This document shows, piece by piece, positions 34,031-45,346 of a DNA stretch of 64,000 bases (positions are counted from its first letter, which is position 1; every line of letters begins with the position of its first letter). This stretch comes from Cyanophora paradoxa (taxonomy: Eukaryota; Glaucocystophyceae; Cyanophorales; Cyanophoraceae): the NCBI GenBank assembly GCA_004431415.1, contig QPMI01000413.1, positions 1 through 64,000 of the forward strand, written 5' to 3'. The notes under the pieces were generated by a model that was not told where the DNA came from, did not search any database, and saw only the letters and a program-made list of their open reading frames with translations. The position numbers and the translations under genes are program-made.

Positions 34031-37000
34031 ATGAAGTAAATGAATATTAATATTGTGATTCAATGATTGAGTCAGCATGTACACGCGCACTTGGACACGC
34101 TTGAGCCCATAAAGACGGAACTAAACGAAGGAGCTCGAGGGAAGAGTGATCATGGGACGGGCACACATTTTAAATTTACAGACGGGCCGGCGCACACATT
34201 TTACGTGCACGTGGCCGTGGGCCACGAGCGGAAGGCCGCTCGGCCGAGCTCGCGCTCGGTGCGACTCATGCGTCCGACTTCGCGGCCAGCTGCCGCGGGG
34301 GCGGGTGCCTGGCCGCCCCCCCCGCAGGGCCCACCCCGCTGCGCGAGTCGGCGGAGGGCGGGCACCGCCGGGGCGGGCGGGCCGGGGCCGGGCGCGGGGC
34401 GGCGGAGGGGAGGGCGGCGGCGGCGGGGCGGGCGGGCCGGACACGGGCGGCCGGCCCGCCGCGGGACCCGGGGCCGGCTGGAGGGCGGCGGGGGCGAGGG
34501 CGGGGCGGGGCGGGCGGGGCGGGCGGGGCGCACGGCGGCGGCGGGGCGGGACCGGAGGCGGACGGCCTCAGCGAGCGAGCGCGCCTCGATGCCCCCGGCC
34601 GGCCCGGCCGACACACCCGAAGGGCAGCCTCGGGGGCGAGCGGAGCGGTCGGGGCGGAATGTTGGACTCGGGGGGTAGCGCGGGCCCGGGCGGAGCGCTC
34701 CCGCCGCCCCGCCGGCGTGCGGGGGGCCTCCGAAGAAGGGGAAAGAGCGGAGAGGGCGGCTCCCCCCAGAAGCCCCCCTCGAGGGCGGCGGGCAGCGGGG
34801 CGTCGGGGGCGGCAGGTGCGGCGGGGGCGGGGCGCGGGTCGGCCACCCACGCGACCGGCCCGCCCTCCCTGCGCGCAGCGTCAGCGCCGCCCGTAGTGAA
34901 CGACCGCGGGGGAGCCCCGCGGGGCGCACGGGAGGCGGCGGGGAGGGCGGGCGCCGGGCGGCAGCGGCGGCACCGCTGCGCGGGGTGGGGATCGGGCAGG
35001 GGCGGGCAGGGGCGGGCCGCGCGGCGAGGGGCGGGGCCGCACGGGCGAGCGCGCGATCCCCGTAGGGACAGGAGGATCCGGGGCAGTCGGCGCGCACCGG
35101 GGGGCGCGCGGGGCGTGAGCGGCGCGCGGCGCGCGGGGCGCGGCACCGGGGGCGCGCCGCGCTCGTCGCGTGGCCCGGCACCGCGCGCGCAGCCGGCGCC
35201 GCCGGCGGGCGGGCGGGCTGCCCTGCGCCGCTTGGGCCGGCCGGAAGGGCACGACCTTGGACTGCGCGGAAGGGCACGACCTTGGACTGCGCGGGGCCCG
35301 CTCGGCGGGGGCGACGCGGCCCGGCCAGCACACCGACCTGGTTGCCCCCGATGAAGAAGGGCTCTGCCGCAGCGCAGGACTCGTCACCTCGCAAGGCGCG
35401 TGGCAGTGATCGCGGGGCAGTGCCGACCTCCGGTCTGCCCGTGGATGTGATCCGTTCTGGATGCGCTCCCCCGCGGCCGCGTACATGTGCGATGGCGCGG
35501 ATGCGTGCGTCAAGCGCTGATCGCAGATCTCGGGAGTAGGCGTCGCGAAGCATGGGCGTCGGACTAGCTAGATAAAGCTAGCAAGGCCGCCGGCTCTAAT
35601 CCAGCCAACTGCGGCGGTTCAGGACCGAGACCAAGACTGTGACGAGCCTTTTAATCCGTGTAGCCGTCTAGTGGGTGTCAATGTACCCCAGTGCGCACTG
35701 CCGGCGTCTGCCGCCGCTGCGCCGCGCGCCCGCGCGCGGCCGGCCGGCCGTTTTAAATTTCCTGATCTCGGCGCTGCAGCTGCGCGCCGTCGTCGTGTGC
35801 GCATGCAGAGCGGACTCGTCTTCGATACGCCAACTCACAAGTAAGCACACTTTGACTAGTAAGCACACCTGTAATAACAATATAAATATCGCCTCGCGCC
35901 TAACTATTCTATAACTAATCCCCCGCCCGACGTCGACCCGAGCCTCGCGCCGCCCGACAGGCCGGCCGGCCGCGCGCGCGCGGCCGCCGTCGGCCGTTTC
36001 CTGATCATGACCTCCACCTCGCCGAGTCGATCGCACGCCAGCTGCAGGCCCGCCGCGGCGCGGCCTCTCGCGCGCGCCCCTCGCCTCGCCTGGGAGGGCG
36101 CCGCCGCGGCCGGGCTTTACGCCGGACTCCCTTGAGCCCGGCCGAGAGGACAGCTCAAGCTTCGCCGTCGCAGGCTCCGGACGCGGTGCCCGATCGCCCG
36201 CGCATCGCCGAAGGCCACGCTGGCGTGCGCCGCCTCCGCACCTCGCCCCTGCGTCGCGCCCGCTCACTCCTCCTCCCGCATGCAGCCCGCCCTTACAACG
36301 CCGCGGCTGGCCCCGGCGTCGCCCAGGGCAGCTCGGACGACTCCAGCGCCCCGGCGGCGGCAGCGGTGGCGGCAGCGCGTCGGTGCCGGGCTCGCGCGCG
36401 TGCCGGAGGGTCGGCGGCGGGGCGTCGGAAGCTACGGCGGGGCGGGATCCTGGCGCAGGTCCGGGGCGGCAGCGGGGGCGGCAGAGGGGCGGGCGGGGGC
36501 GGCGGCGGCGCGGGGAGCGGCTCGCCCGAGGCCGCTGGGGAGGGGTACGAGGAGGTCGAGTTGGAGGAGGCGGCGGCGGCGGCGGCGGCGGTGGAAGAAG
36601 AAGAGGATCGGGAGGAGGAGAAGCGCAGGACGCCCCGCGCGCGGCGAACGCCCTCGAAGCGTCCGCCCCCCGCCCCCGCCCCTGCACCCGACCCGCCCGA
36701 GGCCGGCGCAGGGGCCTCCCCGCCCCCCTACGCACTCCGGCCTCCCGGCCGGAGGCCGCCGCGCCGCAGGCCTCACCGCGGCGGCCGCGGCGCCCGCCCG
36801 CGGAGGAGGCCGGCGGCGGCGGCGACGTGGAGGGGGAGGGGCCGCCGCCGGGAGGAGGCGGGGGCGGGGGCGGCCTCGTGGAGGTGGTCGTCGACGAGGA
36901 GGAAGAGGAGAGGAGGCGGGCCCTGCGGTGCGCCCTCCGCCCCGCCCCGCCCCGCCCGGCTCGGAGGGCGAGCCGGGGGCACCCCCAGGAGGCGGAGGGC

Positions 37001-39880
37001 GTCCAAGGCGGGGGACGGGGCGCGGTGGCGGGGGGGGCGAGGAGGTGCGCGCTCGATCGGCGGCCCGCGCCTCCGGCGCCGCGCCGCTGAGGCGCGGGCT
37101 CCGCAGGCGGCGGGGGACGAGGCCGAGGAGCCCGAGGAGGTGGGGGGGGGGGGGGGGGGGGGGGAGAAGAGGCGGAGGAGGAGAGGAGAGGGGCCCCGCC
37201 CGCCCTCGGGCGGCCCCCGCCGGCCGCCCCGCCGCCGGCGGCCATCCTCCGGCCGGCCCCCGCGCCCGGCGCACCGGAGACCCTCCTCCGCTTTCGCTCC
37301 TGTGCCCAGGACCCCGTCGACCGGCCCCTTGCACCCCGGTCCACCCGACCCCATTGAAATCCCCCGGAGACTCACTCTCCCACGCCCCGCGCCCGGCCCT
37401 GTACCCCGAGGTCGACGCCCCCGCCCTCTCCCCCGACTCCACCCCCGTGCCCGTGGACCAGCACCCTCCGCGGGCTGGCCCCCGCCCCTCCCCCTCCTTC
37501 CGAGCCGGAGCCCGTTCAGCCCGCGCCTCCGCCCCCGCTAGCGCTGCCGCCCTCCCCGCCTCCCGCCCCCGACCCCGCCGAGGGCGCCGGCTGCTCCCCT
37601 CTTCCTCCACCCCGTCCCCTCGCTCGCCGTGTCGAGCCTCGGGCCCCGGCCCCACGGCCCCGCGGCCGGCGCCCCGGCGCGCCCCCTCCGCGCCGCTCTT
37701 CGCGCTGCGGCCGGCCCTCGACCCTCCCTCCCGCGCGGACCTCTACGGCCGCATCGCCCGCGAGGCGCGCCGGGCCCGCCCGAAGCCTTGGAGTACTGCA
37801 CGGGCTCACGGCGCAGGATGCAGGCAGGAGCCGTACTGCGGGGACCGGCGGGGCGTGCCGGCGCGCCCGCGCCACTTCCCCGAGACCCCCGCCCTCCCCG
37901 AGTGCCCCGCCCCCCTTCCCCTTCCGTCCCCCTCTAAGAACTCACCCCCCCGCGGTCAGGTTCGACACGCGGGGGAGGGTGACGAAGGCGCGGGGGAGGC
38001 GGGGTCTGCCGCCGGTGCCGGGGCCCCGCGGCCTCGCCCACCGACGCGGTCTGCTGGCGCGCTCCCGCCCCGCCCCGCCCCGTGCCCCACGCATACACCC
38101 TCCTCTGAGGCGGGGGCGGGAGGCGGGTGTGCGCGGTGACGCCGGCGCGCAAGCCGCCGCCGGCGGGGCGGGGAGCGCGGGGGTGGCTCGAGCGCGGGGC
38201 CGAGGGCTCTCCGCCGCCTCCCAGCGCAGCGCCGCCAAGGCCGTACATCGTACTGTTGGGCATTCTATGAGGGGCCTCGCGGCGAGTCCTTGGCCCCCCT
38301 CGCCAACCGCGCCCCAGGAAGCCGCCTCCTTGGATTCCCTCTCCTCCCCTTGCCCCCCCACTTCTTATCGTCTTTGTCCTTCCCCCCTCTCTCGGATGGT
38401 TGCGGAAACGCGCACCGCCCTCTCTCTGACGTCGGGGCGCAGGCGGAGCGGGAGGACTCGTGCGGGCGGCTGGTGCTGGCGGGGGCGGGCGGCGCCGGCG
38501 CCAACGACCCCACCCCCTTCGCCGACGGCGGCACCCAGGCGCCCGCTCCCGCCCCGCCCCACCTGGTTCGTCCTAGCTGAACCTGTACTCGCTTCGCAGC
38601 TGTCGCTGCTGAAGGGGCCCCGCGCCTCTCGCTCCTATCGAAGCGCGTCGCGGCGGTGGCCTCGACCGCCCCGGCGGTTGCGGCGGCGGCAAAGGCGGCG
38701 GCGGCGAGGCCTGCAGCAGGGTGGCAGGGGGAGGAGAGGTGCGCGCGAGCCGCCCCCTCTCCCCGCCACGCCCGCCCTGAGCTGACTGCAGGGGCGCAGG
38801 GTCACGCCGCCGAAGCGGAGCGCCGACCCCGGGACGCCGGAGGGGAGCGGCCGCCCTCGCCCAAGCACTGCGAGGGTAACTCTTCGGAGGAGGGGCGGCG
38901 GGGGCGCAAAGGCCTCCCGCCCCGCCGCCGAGTCGCCAACACGCTCCTCGGCGGGCGCTGCCGCCTCTGCCGCTTCGGCCGGCGGCTCGGGCGCGGCCCG
39001 GTCGGAGGGGTCCTCGGGGGGTACGGGACCGTCGGAGGGCGGGGCGGGGGCCCCGCTGGAGCCGCCGGAGCCGCCGAGCACCACGTGGGCCAGCAGGTTG
39101 CCCCCCTGAGGCGAGGCTCCTTTCCCTTCTGCTTCGCCCCTTCTTTCTCTGTCTTCATTGACCTGTTCGGCAGCATCGAGGTGCACGCCAACATGCACCT
39201 CGGCAGCTTCGGGGGCTCGCCTCGGCATCGATATCCTCAAGCTCCGTGTCGAGCCCCTGCCCCGCCCCCCTCCCCCGCGCTCCGTCCTCGCCTGACTCGT
39301 CGCCTCTCGCTCGCAGCAGGACCGGAGTCGCAGCAGGCGGGAGGCAGCCGCCCCATCCGCGCCACGCCCGCCTCCCTCCCCCTCGGCCCCTCCCCTCCCC
39401 GACCTCGCCCTCCCTCTTCCCCTCCCTCCGAGGCTCGCCTGGCCATCCTTCTCGCCTGGAGCTCGGCGCCGGCTGCAGGCCTCCTCGAGCTCCCCGAATT
39501 GAAGGTGGCGTCACCGGTGCCGGCGACAGCGACGTCGGCCCCGCTCCGCGACGCGCCCGCCAGCGCAGCGCATCCGGAGCTCCCGCCCCGTCCCCGCCCT
39601 GTGCGCCGCACGCCGGCCGCGCGGTCGCGAGCTCGAGGGCGCCGGCTGATCATGATGCGGGCGCCGGCGCCTCGCGCTGCGGGAGCTGGACCGCCGGTGC
39701 CGGCGCAGGCCTGGGGCCGCGGGCCCCCAGCCCGCAGCCTGCGCCTGCCATTCCTCGGAGCTCGCTCGGACCCTGCAGCCTCAGGGCCCGTAAGGGGCCA
39801 AAACATGTCGGATTTGCGCCCGAATTTTGTTTCGACCCGGGACTTTGCAGGCATGCCTGTGAAGGTCATACGAGTGCATG
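34031..39880. other. Extremely GC-rich stretch, no gene resolved
   Basis: ORFs longer than 400 codons overlap on both strands (for example 36,132-37,541 plus and 35,668-37,344 minus) and are mutual shadows of a stop-poor sequence. A 23-base G-run lies at 37142-37164. A 25-bp direct repeat (CGGAAGGGCACGACCTTGGA plus 5 nt) occurs at 35242-35266 and 35267-35291. A less biased patch at 35,640-36,010 contains a tandem AGTAAGCACAC word. Real exons may exist but cannot be picked from sequence alone. Confidence 0.5.
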
Positions 39881-40726
39881 CCTAAAGTTTCGTTTTTGGG
39901 CGGGGGCATATATACGGGAATATCCCCAGCAGGTTGAGCATATTATATTTGGGGGGTTCCGTGCTGGGGGGGTACGTGCTGGACCTGGTCCGATTTAGGA
40001 GCTCGGTCAGCGTGCGTGCCGGGGGGCGTCCTGCAAGCGCGACCAACGCTCTCAGCTAGTTCGATAATGCTCGGATCGCAACTCGCCGCGTCCCCGGGCG
40101 AGCGGTGTGGGCTTCGGGCGGTCGGCAAGCGACTGGCAACGGTTCCAACGCCTCGAGAAGTGATAGTACAGCATCTCAGAGCGTTCTGGAATGCCGCGAG
40201 ACACTCCCCGCCTGCCGACCCGCACCGCCCTGCGGCCGCGTTGCGCAAGCCTCGTAGCGCGGGCGCCCAGCGAGCAGCGGCGGCATCTCCCTGCTTGCAC
40301 GACACTATTGGTGCGCTGGGTTAGGTCGCGGGCAACAGTGGGTCGCACGCAACAGTGCCGCCGTCGGACACGCAGGCCGATCGCCTGTCAGGAGCCTCTC
40401 CCGATAGCTATTGCACCTGTAGCTGCCACTGGGAACCTCTCGGCTGTCCCACCATGCGAGTGTGCAGTCCGCGCGTCCGAGCGGCCAGCAGCAGCCGAGC
40501 CGACCGTTGGATTCGCCGGATTCGCCAGCCAACCTTCCACCGGCGACCTTTTCCGGCGTTGATAGCCTACAGCCGCCATGCGGGCGCGGCCTGGCAGCCT
40601 GCAGCTGCCATGCGCTAGCTATAGCTATAGCGCCGCCCCGGCGGGCGCGGCGCCGCCAGGACCCGGGCGCCCACGCCTTGCGAAATTGCGCTTCGAGGGC
40701 AGCCAGCGCGCGCTGAACCGCTCGCC
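39881..40726. other. GC-rich spacer, nothing supported
   Basis: Contains a CATATATACGGG word near 39,908 that could be a TATA-like site. Otherwise only short overlapping ORFs without features. Confidence 0.35.
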
Positions 40727-42039
40727 ATTGCAGTATAAAGGGCCCGCTGCGGCGCGCGCTCGTGAGGGGTTGTGCTCGTGCACGCCGCTGCGGGGTCCGG
40801 GGAAGGGAAATTCACTTCAAATTTCGAATTCGGGGCGATATCGATATATATATCGCGAGAGATCTAGAGAGCAGGAAAAGGAGCAAACTTGAAAGACCGT
40901 TGCCTCCGTTCAAATGGAAGAAAGCAGAGCTTCAGAAGCCTTGAGGGCGGTAGCTGCGGCCCGGCGAGCCGCGCCGCCGCCCTCCGCGCCTCCGCCCCGC
41001 CCGGCGAGCCGCGCCGCCGCCCCCGCGCCTCCGCCCCGCCCGGCGAGCCGCGCCACCGCCCGCCGCGCATCCACCCCGCCCGGCGAGCCGCGCCGCCGCC
41101 CGCCGCGCCTCCGCCCCGCCCGGCGAGCCGCGCCGCCGCCCGCCGCGCCTCCGCCCCGCTCGGCGATCGCGAGCCGCGCCGCCGCCCGCCGCGCCTCCGC
41201 CCCACCCGGCGAGCCGCGCCGCCGCCCGCCGCGCCTCCGCCCGCCTGGCGAGCCGCGCCGCCGCCCGCCGCGCCTCCGCCCCGCCCGGCGAGCCGCCGCG
41301 GGCCGCGCCGCCGCCCGCCGCGCCTCCACCCCGCCCGGCGAGCCGCGCCGCCGCCCGCCGCGCCTCCGCCCCGCCTGGCGAGCGCCCGCCGCGCCTCCGC
41401 CCCGCCTGGCGAGCCGCGCCGCCGCCCGCCGCGCCTCCGCCTCGCCCGGCGAGCCGCGCCGCCGCCCGCCGCGCTTCCGCCCCGTCCGGCGAGCCGCGCT
41501 GCTGCCAAGGCCGCGGGGCCGCGGGCGGCCGCGGGCACGGGCACGCTGCCAAGGCCTGCCAAAGAGAAGCTAGTGCGCGCGGTTGAGCGGCTGGCATGGG
41601 GCGTGCGCGGCTGGCGCGGCTAGCTACAGCAGACTGCCGCGCGCGCGAGAGGCGTGACCGTTGACGAGCCGAGCTAGATCGAGTCGAGGTGAAGAGAAAG
41701 CGCGCGGGGGTGAGAAATTAATATTAAAGCGCGGTGGGGCGCGCGCGGTTGGCGCGGCTGGGGCGTGCAAGGCTGGCGACCTGCCACGTGCTTGAGATCT
41801 AGATCTAGAGGCGTGACCGTGTCGAGCCGAGCCGAGCTGAAGAGCGCCGGGCTTGCAATTGCAATTGCCGAGCCGATTGCCGGGCTGGCGCCTCGGTTCT
41901 TTAAGAGGTTTCTCAGGGTACTGCCGGCGCGCGCGCGCTAGCGCTGCGCGGGCGTCGGCCGCCACGTGCACGTCGGGGCCCGGCCGCGGGTGCGCGACTA
42001 GTTGGAGCGGCTGGGGCATGCGCGGCTTGCGCACGCGAC
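40727..42039. repeat. Duplicated segment, copy 1
   Basis: Begins ATTGCAGTATAAAGGGCCC and matches 42526-43611 apart from a different number of 40-bp repeats inside and small indels. The start carries a TATAAAG word that is AAAAAAG in copy 2. It ends at GCGCACGCGAC, the same word that in copy 2 meets the viral insertion. Confidence 0.85.
40963..41510. repeat. 40-bp GC minisatellite, about 13 copies
   Basis: The unit starts CGGCGAGCCGCGCCGCCGCC and runs about 40 bp, with some copies shortened or lengthened by a few bases. It translates as Arg/Ala/Pro on one strand and Gly/Ala/Arg on the other in all frames, so it is not called coding. Confidence 0.9.
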
Positions 42040-42525
42040 TAGCGCAAGAGGCGTGACCGCTGTCGGGCAGAGCCGAGCTACGTATACGTGGCTGCGTTGC
42101 GCTTGCGCCGAATCGCGGAGGGGGGGGGGCAAGTGGCAGGGGGGGTCCGTAAAAGACTTTCGGACTCTCCATTGTGATTGGCTGGGGCGTGCGGCGTCCT
42201 CCTACGCGACCGTGCTCGCGCCCGGCCTCACTCTTGCAGTACGGAATGTCTGGCATAATGCAAGCATCCACTTCGAACTGGTCTGGTCCGTATATCTGCT
42301 CCCTGTGCGTCGCTGGACCTGGTTTTGTCCCGGGTGTTGGTGCCTGTTCCTGGGTCACCCTTTGGTCGGACGGGACCGGGCGACATGGTTTCGGGGTCCC
42401 CTGGGGATGGGCTTTCAGGATGTATCGCGCGGCCCGGGTTTTGAGGAGGTCGGGAAAACGGGATTTGGGGTAGGGTTGGGCCCAAAGGAGAGGGACAGGG
42501 GAAGTGTTTCTCCCTTCCCCAATTA
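42040..42525. other. Unique insert between the two duplicated copies
   Basis: A less GC-biased block with an open minus-strand frame (motif IYGPDQFEVDACIMPDIPYC) across most of its length. I do not recognise it. It may be a fragment of a mobile element or a decayed gene. Confidence 0.3.
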
Positions 42526-43611
42526 ATTGCAGTAAAAAAGGGCCCGCTGCGGCGCGCGCTCGTGAGGGGTTGTGCTCGTGCACGCCACTGCGGGGTCCGG
42601 GGAAGGGAAATTCACTTCAAAATTCGAATTCGGGGCGATATCGATATATATATCGCGAGAGATCTAGAGAGCAGGAAAAGGAGCAAACTTGAAAGACCGT
42701 TGCCTCCGTTCAAATGGAAGAAAGCAGAGCTTCAGAAGCCTTGAGGGCGGTAGCTGCGGCCCGGCGAGCCGCGCCGCCGCCCTCCGCGCCTCCGCCCCGC
42801 CCGGCGAGCCGCGCCGCCGCCCGCCGCGCCTCCGAGGCTCCGCCCCGCCTGGCGAGCCGCGCCGCCGCCCGCCGCGCCTCCACCCCGCCCGGCGAGCCGC
42901 GCCGCCGCCCGCCGCGCCTCCGCCCGCCTGGCGAGCCGCGCCGCCGCCCGCCGCGCCTCCGCCCCGCCTGGCGAGCCGCGCCGCCGCCCGCCGCGCCTCC
43001 GCCCCGCCCGGCGAGCCGCGCCGCCGCCCGCCGCGCTTCCGCCCCGTCCGGCGAGCCGCGCTGCTGCCCGCCGCGCCTGCGGCGCATGCGCAGGCATGGC
43101 GCGGGCAAATCTGGGCGGCCGCGGGCGCGGGCACGCCGCCAAGGCCTGCCAAAGAGAAGCTAGTACGCGCGGTTGAGCGGCTGGCATGGGGCGTGCGCGG
43201 CTGGCGCGGCTAGCTACAGCAGACTGCCGCGCGCGCGAGAGGCGTGACCGTTAACGAGCCGAGCTAGATCGAGTCGAGGTGAAGAGAAAGCGCGCGGGGG
43301 TGAGAAAGCGCGGTGGGGCGCGCGCGGTTGGCGCGGCTGGGGCGTGCGAGGCTGGCGACCTGCCACGTGCTTGAGATCTAGAGGCGTGACCGTGTCGAGC
43401 CGAGCCGAGCTGAAGAGCGCCGGGCTTGCAATTGCAATTGCCGAGCCGATTGCCGGGCTGGCGCCTCGGTTCTTTAAGAGGTTTCTCAGGGTACTGCCGG
43501 CGCGCGCGCGCTAGCGCTGCGCGGGCGTCGGCCGCCACGTGCACGTCGGGGCCCGGCCGCGGGTGCGCGACTAGTTGGAGCGGCTGGGGCGTGCGCGGCT
43601 TGCGCACGCGA
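42526..43611. repeat. Duplicated segment, copy 2 (target of the viral insertion)
   Basis: Matches copy 1 from ATTGCAGTA onward, with about seven 40-bp repeats at 42763-43077, and breaks off after GCGCACGCGAC where AT-rich viral sequence starts. In copy 1 the same word continues TAGCGCAAG. Confidence 0.85.
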
Positions 43612-43907
43612 CACATAGACAATGCCCGCGTTTTATCCCTCGGCTAAGTTTAATTATAATTTGTTTATAATTTACCTATATTTCTTGCATATTTAACGTT
43701 AATTTATGTGTATTTTATCCTTTATTCTTGTCTTTTATGTGCGTATTTCATATATAATACTAACGTATCCCTTACTGAAATTTAATGTATTCGTATCTCC
43801 GATGTATTTTACCTCTATCTCTCGTAATCACTTGTATTTGAGGTGGATTTTAAACTTAGATAAATTATATCACGCCTCCTGATAAAACGCGGGCATTGTC
43901 TATGTGT
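43611..43907. repeat. 27-bp perfect inverted repeat around 243 nt of AT-rich DNA
   Basis: The left arm 43611-43637 starts ACACATAGACAATGCCCGCG, and the right arm 43881-43907 is its exact complement. The spacer is non-coding and AT-rich, with a CTTACTGAAA word near 43,771. This may be a folded viral terminus or a small MITE-like element at the border. Confidence 0.85.
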
Positions 43908-44171
43908 GATATTACGCATTATCGTGTATAATGATATGGAAATAATATGTGTATGCATTTAATGAAAAATATGTATTTAATTATACAAGAAATAATGAAA
44001 TATTTGTGTGAAATTCTAACGGAATTCCTTCGAAAAATAATAAAATGTTCTTTTGGATTTAATGTGTAGCATATATGGAGCTGATATGGCGCCGTTTTTG
44101 TGTTAAAACAGCTACAATGTGCTGTATGGAGCGCCGGGTTAATTTCGCGTTTGTGATTGATATAGTGCGGT
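43908..44171. other. Viral non-coding AT-rich spacer
   Basis: No ORF of note. Contains GTGCGGTAAGGCAT-type words leading into the iteron region. Confidence 0.5.
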
Positions 44172-44402
44172 AAGGCATCTGTTAGGCACTTTGGGGATTA
44201 CTGATATGGTGCGGTTAGGCACTTTTAGGCACTTGTAGGCAGAGTAGGCACTTTATTTTAATCTCTTGTGTGATTTTTTAAAGTTGTGTGTTTTTGACAC
44301 AACTTTTTGGCGCGTGAAAAAAAAGATGAAAAAGGTGCCTACGGTGCCTAAGGTGCCTAACAGGTGCCTATTATACTTATTTTAGTGCCTATTAAGTGCC
44401 TA
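44172..44402. other. Candidate replication origin: mirrored iterons around a hairpin
   Basis: Four TAGGCAC words (44183, 44216, 44226, 44245) plus TAGGCAG (44236) stand left of a perfect 10-bp hairpin, AAAGTTGTGT with complement (44280-44289 and 44297-44306, 7-nt loop). Six GTGCCTA words, the same motif inverted, stand to its right (44335, 44344, 44353, 44364, 44385, 44396). The symmetrical layout next to the end of the element suggests an origin or a site bound by a replication or integration protein. Function is inferred. Confidence 0.5.
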
Positions 44403-44532
44403 TCTTACTGATTATCGTGTTATTTACAAGGAAATCTCGATACTTTATGTCTCTCCGTATGCGGAGATCCACCAAAGATACCTATTATCCTCTCTTCTAT
44501 TAACGATGATATATTACATGTCTTTCGCTCGT

Positions 44533-44617
44533 GCAAAAATGAAAGTCCCGTGAGCAACACAAATTGATTTAAGGAAGTTGCGATATAGAGGTGTAAGAAA
44601 GAAAAATATTTTCTGTG
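44533..44617 (+). promoter_or_regulatory. Duplicated upstream element, copy 1
   Basis: About 85 bp that recurs at 45246-45336 with only scattered changes. It includes GATTTAAGGAAGTTGCGATA. It lies just before the first viral gene (ATG 44636), as expected of a shared promoter and leader. Confidence 0.6.
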
Positions 44618-44635
44618 TCTAATATAAAAGCAAAC

Positions 44636-45241
44636 ATGGCTTATCTGTTCAATGGTCGAATTATCTTCTCTGTTCGTGTTGGTGATCTTCCTTTTTCCAT
44701 CGGTGAAATGCTGGAAATTATAAATGCTATCCATCACAATGGAAGATTAATAGGAAATTCACCCACTTATTCTGATATGCGGGGTGTCGGTTATTTCATG
44801 GATAAACCTCATCAAATAGTCGTTAGACATGTCGATGATCGGTTTTACATTGCGAAAGCCATTGAGCCTATCGATAATATTAAATTCCTTGTTAGACAAC
44901 TCCGTTATGAGGAAACAGAGGATGCTTATGTAGAAATTCTCGATTTCTGGCAACATGTCCGATGCACTCAATATAAGGTATCTGATGTCATGGATGTAAT
45001 TGTAAGAGATTACGGTAATCAGATGCAACCACGTTATTATTTTAAAGTAAATCGTGATCTCTCGGTTTATCATCGCAAGTTCGAAGGGCATAACTTAAAG
45101 TTAACTACCCGTGCATCGGTTCGTAAATTCTTAAAAGCCAATGGTGCCGCATGGAGTCGTGGACATCGCATGTGGTATATTGAAGAAAAGGACAAAGTGG
45201 GTATAGTGGGCGACATATTCAGTTTGATTGATCGTGATTAA
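44636..45241 (+). CDS. Viral protein of unknown function, 201 aa
   Basis: I start at ATG 44636 (MAYLFNGRII). The open frame extends seven codons further up but without an ATG. No family is recognised with confidence. The C-terminal segment (FLKANGAAWSRGHRMWYIEE) resembles the small W-and-WY fold found in DUF5710-like segments of DNA primases and conjugation proteins, which is weak evidence. It is the first gene after the origin-like region and shares its upstream element with the next gene, so the two are probably co-regulated. Confidence 0.7.
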   Translation: MAYLFNGRIIFSVRVGDLPFSIGEMLEIINAIHHNGRLIGNSPTYSDMRGVGYFMDKPHQIVVRHVDDRFYIAKAIEPIDNIKFLVRQLRYEETEDAYVEILDFWQHVRCTQYKVSDVMDVIVRDYGNQMQPRYYFKVNRDLSVYHRKFEGHNLKLTTRASVRKFLKANGAAWSRGHRMWYIEEKDKVGIVGDIFSLIDRD

Positions 45242-45245
45242 TAAG

Positions 45246-45336
45246 GCAAAAATTGAAAGCCCCGTGGGCAACACAAAAGGATTTAAGGAAGTTGCGATAT
45301 ATAGGGGTAACAAAGAAAGAGAAAAATTTTTCCGTG
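45246..45336 (+). promoter_or_regulatory. Duplicated upstream element, copy 2
   Basis: Second copy of the 44533-44617 element, ending 10 bp before the ATG at 45347. The core GATTTAAGGAAGTTGCGATA is identical. A shorter ATTTAAGGA occurs at 49034, before the nuclease gene. Confidence 0.6.
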
Positions 45337-45346
45337 ACGTATTACA

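Noticed and set aside
34031-39880. Several ORFs over 400 codons on both strands
   Set aside because: They overlap each other in opposite strands and frames, consist of Arg/Pro/Ala/Gly tracts and reflect rare stop codons at very high GC. No domain or splice pattern supports any one of them.
40889-43213. Arg/Ala/Pro-rich and Gly/Ala-rich ORFs across the 40-bp minisatellites
   Set aside because: Every frame on both strands is open in this repeat. Composition explains them.
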